Shown piece by piece: positions 1 through 9,600 of a stretch of 17,127 nt of DNA. The first letter of the stretch is position 1, and the number at the start of each line of letters is the position of its first letter. The stretch lies in the NCBI GenBank assembly GCA_964558295.1, contig CAZLDQ010000124.1:1-17127 (forward strand), written 5' to 3'. The DNA is from JBDKTH01 sp964558295 (GTDB lineage: Bacteria; Planctomycetota; Planctomycetia; Pirellulales; Thermoguttaceae). The notes beneath the pieces were generated by a model. The model saw only the letters and a list, made by a program, of their open reading frames with translations, did no database searches and had not been told where the DNA came from. The position numbers and the translations under genes are program-made.

Positions 1-666
1 GGGGCGGGCGGCGGCGTGGCCGTCTCTGGCGCCGGTGCGATCTCGGTCACCGTGATCAGCAACACGATGGAAGCGATCATCGATGGCGGCTGCATTACGA
101 CCACCCGCGGCGACGTAACGCTCAACGCCAAGGACGATTCGACGATCGTCACCGTGGCCGGTGCCGTGGCGATTTCCGGAGCGGGTGGGAACGGTGGCGG
201 GGTGTCCGGCCAGATCGGTGCGTCGTTCGCGGTCAATACCGTCACCAATACGATCCTCGCCACGATCAAGGACGGTGCGGTGGTCAACGCCGCGAGCAAC
301 GTCGGTCTCTACGCCGAGGAATCGGCCGACATCCTGGCTGTGACGATCGGCTTTGCCGGGGGGGGATCTGGCGGAGCCGGCGGCGGTGTCCAGATCGGCG
401 CGGCAGGCTCCGGGTCCGTCAACGTTGTCACCAATACGATCACTGCCTCGGTGGTATCGAGTATGGTTACCGCAGGGGGCACGCTGGCCGTGTCTGCCCA
501 GGATGACATTGCGATCGATGTCGGTTCCGGCGGGGCCTCGTTCGGCGGCTCGGGCGGGGCGGGCGGCGGCGTGGCGGGGTCGGGCGGCGCGGCCGTGGCG
601 GGGTGCCCGTTTTCCGCCACCGTTGGCGCCGAGCTAGAGGCCGCGCTCGGTTCGGCGCGGTCGGTC
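1..666 (+). CDS. Giant repetitive adhesin-like protein, segment 1 (5' end outside window, 3' end at N gap)
   Basis: This is the 5' visible piece of the giant gene: 222 codons open in frame 1 from the first base to the 10-N gap. It contains four copies of a Gly/Ala/Ser/Val/Thr-rich repeat. Each unit has a glycine cluster (GGAGGGV type), a short hydrophobic strand, an NTxT-like turn and a strand ending in a V-x-L-x-A-x-D-D-S-like sequence. This composition is typical of extracellular beta-solenoid adhesins and large exoproteins. There is no start codon with a ribosome binding site and no signal peptide; the GTG at 16 is internal to a repeat, so the gene begins upstream. The last 60 or so bases before the gap fit the repeat less well (a GCPF where an NTIT-like turn is expected), which may reflect poor sequence at a contig end. 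Coding is near certain; the adhesin role is inferred from composition only. Confidence 0.88.
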
Positions 667-676
667 NNNNNNNNNN
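667..676. other. Assembly gap (10 N)
   Basis: Ten unknown bases. The coding frame is frame 1 up to 666 and frame 2 from 677. If the gene is intact, the true missing length is therefore a multiple of three and not ten. The flanks share no obvious end overlap. Confidence 0.98.
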
Positions 677-3600
677 GACGACTCGTCCGTCGTTGCGGCG
701 GCGGGGTGCCTCGATGCGTCGACTCACGCCTCCCTCGTCGTCGCCACGATCGGCTTTGGCGCCGGCGGAGCTGGCGGGGCGGGCGGCGGCGTGGCGGGCT
801 CGGTCGGCGCTTCGGTGTCGGTCAGCGAGTTGACAACCACCGTTGAAGCCTATCTCGATGCCTCGATGGTTTCGGCCGATTCGGTCAGCCTCCTGGCCAA
901 TTCGACCGCCGAGGTGATGGTTGTCACCGTCGCCGGGGCTGGGGCTGGGAGCGGCGGCGAAGGCGGCGGCGTGTCTGTGTCGGGCGCGGGGGCCGTAGCC
1001 GTCAATACAATTACCAGGACGCTGGCGGCGGAAATCCGCAACGGGTGCACTGTGGTGACGACTGCCGGAGGAGTGACCCTCCACGCCAAGGATGAATCGA
1101 GCAGCATCCTTGGAGGAGGCGCCGGCACGGTCGCCGGTTCCGGCGGCGCAGGCGGCGGCGTTTCGGTTTCCGTCGGCGCAGCCGTGGCTACGAACACCAT
1201 TACCGGCACAATTCGGGCCCAGATTGAAGACTCGATCGTTACGGCGACGGGTGACGTCACGGCGGAAGCCAATTGGGATACCAGCGTCCAAGTCGAAGCA
1301 TTCGGGGTCGGAGCTGCGCTCTCGGGGGGCGCTCTGAACGGCGTCTCGGTCTCGGGCGTCGGCGCGGCAACCGGCAACACGATCCATGGCACGATCGAAG
1401 CCCAGATCGTTGACTCCACGGTCCACGCGACCGGATCCGTGACGTTGAACGCGATCGACCATTCCACGATCACTCTTGACGCCGGCGGCGTCAGCGCGGC
1501 CGGAGCGGGCGGGATCATTGGGGTCTCCGCCTCCGTCGGAGCCTCCGTGGCCGTCAACGAAATCACCAACGAAATCCACGCCGTGATCGATCACTCGACG
1601 GTCGATGCCCGCGGTGATGTGACCCTCGACGCCGAAGCGACCGCCACGATCGAGGCGCTGACCTTCGCCGGTTCGGTCAACGTGGCGATTGGCGGCGGTG
1701 GCGTGGGCGTCGGCATCGGTTCGACAACGGCCACGAACACCATCGTGAATGCCATCGCCGCGGCGATTCGCGGCGGCTCGAACGTGACGACCGCCGGCGA
1801 CGTCTTGCTCAAGGCGTTGGACAATTCGACGATCGACGCCGATGCAGGGGCAGGCAGCGTTTCGATGACCGGCGCCGCCATGGGATCGGTTGACGTCTCC
1901 ATCGGCGAGGCGGTGGCCGTCAATGATATCACGAGCAACACGACCGCGACGATCGACCAGTCGACCGTGGTGGCCGACGCGGTCAGCGTGAAGGCTGACT
2001 CGACCGCGTCGATCGACGCTTTGGCGGTCGCGGTCAGCATATCGACCTCGATCTCGCCCATGGGGATCAGTTTCTCCGGCGGCGGGGCCGGTGCGGGGAA
2101 CACGGCCGGCGGGACGATCACTGCCACGATCTCCGGTGGCAGCACGATCACGGCCAGGGGCAACGTCTCCCTTTCGGCGACGGACAACTCGACCCTTTAT
2201 TCCGACGTTGGCTCGGGGGCCATGTCGATTGCGCTGATCGGAGTCTCGGTCGGCGCTTCCGTGGCCGATAACCTGATCGATCGTACGGTGACCGCGTCGA
2301 TCGAGGATTCCGAGGTGACGTCGGGGGGCGATTTGAGCTTGGTGGCCCAGTCGGTGACCGACGTGGACGCCTTGGCCGTGGCCACGTCGATGGCCTTTAG
2401 CGCCGGATTGGCTGGGGCTGGCAGCGGTATCGACATTCGGACTCAAGTTCAGGCATTCACCACGCACGCCACGTTGACGGCCGCAGGCAATGTGACCGTA
2501 AATGCCAAGGCCCAGAACACGGCCGAAGCAACCGCCGGTGGCGGGTCGTTGGGCGTCGTGGCCGTAGGGGCCAGCGCAGCAGTCATCTCGTTAGGCCGCG
2601 GCGGTGATGTCGACGAGGTGGTCGCCTCGTTGGGCGACGGCACCCAAGTACGGGGCAAGGTCGTCACCGTGTCGGCAGTCTGCATGGACGACGCCTTGGC
2701 GTTCAGCGTTGCTTCCGGTGCCGGCAACATTAGCGTCCTTGGCGCACAGTCCATGACGAACAGTGACGTAGTCACCTTGGCCAAGATTGGCGACAGCGCC
2801 ATGGTCACCGCCACGACCGTGATGGTGACGTCGCTCCACACTCAGGATATCGATTCCGCAGCCGACAGCGCCACCTTGGCCCTGGCGGCCGGCACCGGCG
2901 CCGGCGCGGACAATAACATCAATACCGGGGCCAACGTCCTGGTCGGCGCGAACGCCGTCGTTACGGCCCAGAATATCCTGCTTACGGCCGACAATATCTT
3001 CGTGAAAGACAAATACGCCGATTCGTACAACCTTTTCAGCGGTTCCGCGACGGTGGCCGGTGTGAGCGTACTGTTGAGCGATACCGACATCGGGACGGAA
3101 AGCTCGCCGTTCGAGGCGAAGGTCACGATTTTGCCTGGGGCGCATTTGACGGCCCAGGGAACGTCGAACAGTGCCGGCATCTTCCGCATTGAAGCGGCGA
3201 CCGACGTGACGGCTATCGACAACGTACGGGTTGATACGGTCACTGGCTTCTCGATTGCGACCGGTCTGTCGCGGATCACGTCCTATGCGAATTCGATGAT
3301 TAAGGTGACCGGCGCCACGTTGGAGAACCAAACGGGCGACCTCGACTTGACGACCCGGGCCGACTCGGGACTCCGGCCGAGTTCCGATCTGTTCGTCGTC
3401 AGCACGATTTCCAGCGGCGTCGGGGCCGAGGCGACCGCCAAAACGTACGCCACGAACGACGTTACGCTCGACGGTGCGACCCTCAGGGGCCGCAACGTGA
3501 ACGTGATGGCTGGGCAGAATAGTTCGGGCGTGACCAACCTGATCGAGAGCATGGCAGTCACCGAGATAGCCGCCGCATCATTGTTGCCGCAAATCTCCGT

Positions 3601-6600
3601 TCCGAAGCCGAGTGCCTCGATCTCCGAGACCAACCGGATCAACCTCGCCGGCACAACCCGAATCCATGCCCAGCAAGATGTGAACCTGATTGCGCGAGAA
3701 GGGGTCGGCGAGGACGACCGGGCTTCGACCGAAGGCGCCGTGGTGTCGCTTTCGCTGATTCCCTATGGGTTCCCGGTTCCGGACGGCAGTTCGGTTTCCA
3801 GCACGAACACCGTGACGGTCGCTTCGACGGCCTCGGTCGAGGCGGGAGCGAACAGCCAGACGCTGATCTCGATCCAGCGGATCGTCGATCTTCCCGCTGG
3901 GCGTGCGATCGGCGACCAGCTCAGTGCGGCCGAGTTGACCTCGCTGGGCCTGGCGAGCGATCTGCGCTACGAGTACGCCGCTTTGGAGGTTGACGCGATC
4001 CAGTTCGGTGTCACCTCGGCCACCGCGATTGAAGTGGTCGCGGGGGCCAACGCCGGTGGGGACGTCGGCGCCCTCTACGTGTTCATCGGGAGCGATGACA
4101 CGGAAAGCATCGTGCCGCACCAGGAGAACTACGGCGACACGACTCGCTGGAGGAAGGTCACGGTGACCTACGATCTCCGCGACGAGAGCCAGGGGGCTTC
4201 GGTGTCGCTCGCACCGGGCCAGGTCGTCCGAACGGCGGAAGGCTCGCTCTACCGCTATAAGGGCTCGGCGGCCACTGGGGTCAATCTCCGCGCAGCGGAT
4301 TACAGCGATGCCGGGCAGTGGACGGAGGTTGCTGCCGCGATCTACTCGAGCGACGTGACCAGTTCATTGGTCGGCCAATTGGCCGGCAAGTTCTTCATGA
4401 TCAAGCCGGTCGATATGGCGTCGCCGCGGATCAGTTACGAGAATCTTGGCTCGCTTTTGGTGGCGCAGCGCACACGGGTTCTTGCGTGGATCGCGAACCA
4501 TGCCGACAATCCGGAGGCCGTGGCGCGGTATCAGGTCCAGCTCGAAACGATCGATGCAACCCTGGCCCAACTGGGGCTGCTGGAATATGTGACCGACCCG
4601 GACGATCCCTCCCGCCAAGTGGCTGTGGTGAAGAAGGAACTGGATCTCTTGTTCTTGGAAATCCCCTCGATCACCGTGGCGCCGGGCTCGATCTTCATTC
4701 AGGCCGACAGCGCCTGTGAAGCCACGCTGGAGACGCTCGTGGGGACCCAATTGGTCGCCCACGCCAATGCGAAGATTGTGATCAACAACCGAACGCCGTT
4801 CGCGATGGTAGTCGAAGATGCGATCGTGTTGGACAACGAACGGGTGGCGATTATCGACGGAGAGTATACGGTCCTGCAGCCCGGTAACGTCTACTGCAAT
4901 AACCATGCGCTGACCAGCGCGACGCAGACGGCGTCGACGATCTCGATCAGCCAGGATGCGTTGCCCCTGAGCCAGTACGACCTGACCGGTCTGGAACTGC
5001 CCGACTACGACCAGGATCTCTACCTGGTGGGCAATGTGATCAATCAGTCGGGCGCTGTGACGATCACCAACACCGAGGGGAGCATCAACATTTCCGGCGA
5101 GATCCGCGGGGCAACGGTGGACATCACCGCTGCGAAGGACTTCAACCTGAACACCGAGGGCTGGTACCACAGCAACCAGGATCCCCGCGATTACATCGAC
5201 TACAATGCGATTCGCGCGTTGGTCTTTAACGAAGGCGGTTCTACCGTCACGAAGACGTTCGACGAGTTGTCCGCAGCGCTCCAGCAGGCCATCCTGGATG
5301 CGATCAACACGGACGAATCGAAGGTTGTGGCTCAGGGGCGGATTGCCATCACGGCCCAGTATCTGAACATCAACGGCCTGATCCAGAGCGGCGTGGAGAC
5401 GGTGACCCTCAACATCAGTTCCTCGTTCACCTCCACGCAGACCATGTCGCTGTTGGACGTCAACGGCCATCCGATCTCGGGCGTGAGCTTCGGTGCCGAG
5501 GGAGTTCCGGTCGACGGTTACTTCGATGCCCAGCGCCAGGACATTGTCGTCGAAGACATTGTCACCGAAGGCGGAGAAGTGGTCCTCGCCGGTCAGATTC
5601 TCAGTACGGGCAATGGACGGATCAAGGTGGCATACGGCTACGCCAACGTCTCGATCACCAACGACAGCCGGTATGATCTCGTGCTGAACCATATCGACAC
5701 GACCACGGACCGCGTTGGCAGGATCACGATCATCGACACGAGCCGGCTGACCAAGACCGTCTACACGATTAGCGAGTCTGGCGTTCAGGAGACCGACTAT
5801 ACCGGCGAACTCTGCTCCGGCGGTACCGGCTCGAACGGAACCGACATCGCCGTGGCCGGGATCCTGTACACGGTGAGCGGCAGCGCGTCGTATGGCCTGA
5901 GCGACAACGTCGCGTATCAGCCCCAGTCGGGCCTCTATTATGTCTGGACCGAAGGGCAGGCAAAGACCAAGGAGACCGTGACCAAGTATGAGAAGCGGAG
6001 CTTCAATCTGGTCGGCAACAACAAGGTCGGCGACCTGCTGGCCAAGGACAAAGACTACAAGTGGCAAACCGTCACGTATCTCGACGACGAGCCGTTGCTG
6101 GAGTCGGAAGTCTTGGTCCTGGCAGGCTCCGCGTACCTCCCCTCCTATGCTGCGGGCAAGACCTATACGATCCAATACGAGTTGGTGGCGGATTACGATG
6201 TGGAGGTGATGTATGGGACGCAAGTGGTCTACGTGGGCACGGATGCCAGCTACGGTGCTCCGCTCCACGTCTACCAGTACATTGGCACGACGGCGGTCAA
6301 TTTAACCCTTCCGGAGCAGAACTATCTCGACACGACGCTCTGGCTGGATCTTGGCCCTTGCACCAGCCTGACGCCGTTCACCAATAGCAATGGCCGTTAC
6401 CTGAGCAGCTACCGGAACTGCTCGACCACGGTCGAGCAGTGGGAGACGGGGGGCGGCTGGCTGCGCTTCAAGACGTACCACACCCTGATCACCCAGGTCG
6501 AGGGGCAGAAGGATTACTACACCCATACCCTGAGAGCCGACAATCCAATTCGCATCGCACACACCAACGCCCCCACCACGCCCACCGTCTCGATCACAAG

Positions 6601-9600
6601 CAAGGGGAGTATCTACCTCCAGGGGAACATCGAGGTTCCGACCTGCGGGGCGGTGAATCTGACGTCCACGAACGGTTCTATTACGTCGGACGAGTCGGTT
6701 GCGATCTTTGGGGCGGCCCCCGCGATTGTCGCCGGTACGGGAACTACCCGCACGACGAGTACCTTGGGGACGGGACTCTCGTCGTTGACTACGGCCTCTT
6801 CCGCGGTCCGCCCCGGGGATGTGATCCTTTCGGTCGACGGCTCCCTTGGCGCATTGAACGTCACGGCTACCGGCAATATCCGCATCACGGCGATTTCGAG
6901 AGATAATGCGTCAAGCACCCTTATCGTCGATCGGGTCGTGAGCACCGGCGGCGACGTCTACCTCAGTGCGGCCAACGGCATCTATGCGGAAGACGCTGAT
7001 TCGTTGATCAAGGGAGACCGCGTTGAATTGCGGTCCAGCAATGCAGGAATCGGAACGGCCGACCTGATGCTCACCGTCGACAGCAACACGCTGGGCACCG
7101 GCGGCTTAGCGGCTCTCGCCCGCGAGGGGATTTACCTGGTCGAGAGGACGGGCGACCTGATCCTGCTGCAGCCGGAAGCGTGGGAGAATCCCATCGCCTC
7201 GATCGTCTCCCAGGAGGGAGTGGTTGTGCTTCAAGTGGCCGACGGCTCGATGATCGACGGCTGGAGCGACGCGTTCTCCGCCAGCCAGTACACGCAGAAC
7301 AGCTCGCTTGCCGATCGCCTGGCGGACCTCATCACCAGTGGGGTCTTCGATTCCGAGTCCGTGCAGTTTCCCCTCTCGGCCAACTTGTGCCAGTACCTGT
7401 ATCCCCACGCTTCGTTCCTCGGTTTTACGCCGAGTACGTCGGTTGCTGAGACACCCAACGTGATCGGCACATCGGTCACGCTGATCGCCAACGCGACGAG
7501 CACCACGGCCGGTGGTAATCTGGGGAACACGCTCGCGCCGATCTCGGTAGACCTGAGCAACGGCTTTGCCGGTCTGACCACCGAAGAGAAAGAAATCCTT
7601 TCGCTTGCCACGCCCGACGATGTCCGCGGTGTGGCCTACACGCTCTACGAGTTCCTTGGGACCGACACGAGCGACTTCGATCTGGAAAACGCTGATTTCA
7701 GTGATACGAGTGTGTGGCGCCGCATTACCGTCGACGCGATCACTGGCCTGGACCGTTCAACCGCGCAAATCGTTTCGCTCGCTCCCGGCCAGATCGTGCT
7801 TGTCCAGTACAGCTCGGCGGAATTTGGGCGGTACGAGTATCTCGGTCCGGCTGGCAGTCTCGACCTGGCGGAGCAGGACTTCGGCAACACAAGTCGGTGG
7901 CAGTCGATTGTTGCGGAGCACGCGACGGACGATAGCGATGCCGCCCATGCCTCGTTGGCGAGCGGAACGCTCGTCGCTAACAAGCATGTCATCGAACGGT
8001 TGGCTCTCCAGGTGGTCAACGACATCGACATCGAGACTACCGGCAGTGTGACTTTGGAGGCCGACGGCGATGTGGCCGTGGGTACGGCCGGTACGTTGAA
8101 TCTTCAGCATGTCCAGGCGATTGGCGATGTGCGGCTTTCAGCGAACGGTGCGATCCTTGACACCTATCAGGACGCCACGGCGGCGATCACGGCCTTCGGC
8201 GACGTCTTGCTGCGATCCGGTGAGTCGCTCTACGGCGACGCCGCCGCCACCGGTCTTGGCGTGGCCGATCCGCTGCGGCTGCAGGTGGCTCCGACCAGTG
8301 CGCTGCGCGTTATGGCGGGCGGATCGGTAAATCTGCTCCAGGTCTCGGCCGACGTGACGCTCGGGACCACGTCCCAGACGATTTCCAGCCTCTTCGTCGA
8401 TCGCGTCGACGCAGGACTCGGCGTGACGATCGTCGTTGCCGAAGGGGATATGATCGTCGGCCATATTAGCACTCCCGCCGACGTGAGCCTCGAAGCTCAA
8501 CGCTCAATCCTCGACGCCCTGGACGACCAGGACGCCCCCGGCACCAACATCGTGGCTGCCAGCGTTCTGTTGCAGGCCGGTACTGATATCGGGGCCTCGG
8601 ATAACTGCCTTGATCTGGATTTGACCGGTCAGCTGACCGCCACCGCCGGTCAGGACGTTTACCTGTACGAGACCGACGGGCTGGGACAAGGTGTCATGAA
8701 CGTCGACCTCGTCACGTCGCTCGCCGGCGACGTCTGCCTGACGGCCTACGATTCGATCCTTGCCGTCAACGTGAGGGACGGGATTGGCGGGAAGCCGACG
8801 GCCGACGTCCTCGGCAATGCCATTACGCTCATTGCCGAACGAGGTACGCTTGGCCTGCGCGGCGCGCCGCTGGAAATCGATTCCTCCTACACGGCCCTCG
8901 GCCGGTTGGACGCCACGGCTCAGTCGGTGGCCGTGATTACTGAGACCAACGGCGACCTGCGGGTCGGCCTGGTCCGCTCGGTAACCGACGACGTCTACCT
9001 CGTAGCCGGCGGCTCGATCCTCGATGTCGACCACGATGCGGCCTCCGATGTGGACGGAAACAACATCCATCTGGCGAGCCTTACTGGGAGCGTCGGCCTG
9101 GCGACCGACGACCTGGAGATTGACATGAACTACTCGGCCGGCGGTTCGCTATTGACCGCGACGGCTGCGCAGAACGTCTACCTGACCGAGACCCACGGCA
9201 TGCTCAACGCGGGTCAGGTCCTGGCTCGTCACGGCGATGTTCGGTTGACCGTGCCCGACACAGCGGCGATGGGGGAAGACCTTGTCGTCGGGAGCGGCAA
9301 CCAGATCGTCGCCTCGGAGGGGGCTGTCCTCTTGCGGGTTGGTGACGGTGTGTGGCTCAGTTCCGGTGGGACGATTAGCGCTTTGACCGATGTGACGATT
9401 CACGGCGATTATCAGAGCCAGGACGACCTGGGGACGACCATCGATCTTGCCGGCGTGCTTGCCTCCGCCCACATCGTGATCGAGAGCGAAGACGGCATCG
9501 ACACCGTGCGGCTAGGCGTTGAGTCGCTGGTTGGCCACACCGAGGTTAAGACGGCCGATGGCACTGACCTGATCATCGTCGATCATCTCCCCTCCCTGAC

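Larger units (their letters stand above)
1..2440 (+). repeat. Tandem array of 57-63-residue Gly/Ala/Val/Thr-rich beta repeats (about 13 units)
   Basis: An NTIT-like turn, used here as an anchor, recurs at about 46, 232, 418, 601, 821, 1001, 1190, 1373, 1553, 1733, 1919, 2096 and 2267. Spacing is 171-189 bases except across the N gap. Each unit reads roughly: GGGVSVSxGAxVA, NTITxTIxAxI, a D/G-S-xV strand, TAxGDVTLxAxDxST, then a small-residue strand. Units have diverged in sequence but keep the pattern, which fits stacked rungs of a beta-solenoid. The pattern resembles filamentous adhesins of the LktA or large-exoprotein type; that family link is from memory. Confidence 0.85.

Noticed and set aside
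106..114. RGD tripeptides (about 106-114 and 1609-1617) as integrin-binding motifs
   Set aside because: They occur in the xRGDVTL strand of the repeat, where other units have AGDV, TGDV or RGNV. They are probably chance variants of a structural turn.
791..793. GTG as a translation start of the central segment
   Set aside because: Frame 2 is already coding from 677 with repeat-type sequence. The codon lies inside a GGAGGGVAGS repeat element and has no ribosome binding site.
1..2440. CRISPR-like or DNA-level tandem repeat array
   Set aside because: Periodicity is seen at the protein level; the DNA units are diverged, without identical repeats or spacers of constant length.
467..2467. Long open frame on the - strand (666 codons, running through the N gap)
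   Set aside because: Its product is rich in Arg, His, Asp and Gly with no domain pattern, as expected from the reverse complement of a GC-rich Ala/Gly/Val/Thr repeat gene. The + strand frame carries clear repeats over the same bases.
4364..6268. Long open frame on the - strand (634 codons)
   Set aside because: It is a shadow of the + strand gene: biased His/Asp/Arg/Val composition, no recognisable motif, and opposite a region with conserved aromatic and beta motifs.
6417..6440. Rho-independent terminator
   Set aside because: The inverted repeat has no following T-run and lies inside an open coding frame that continues for more than 10 kb.
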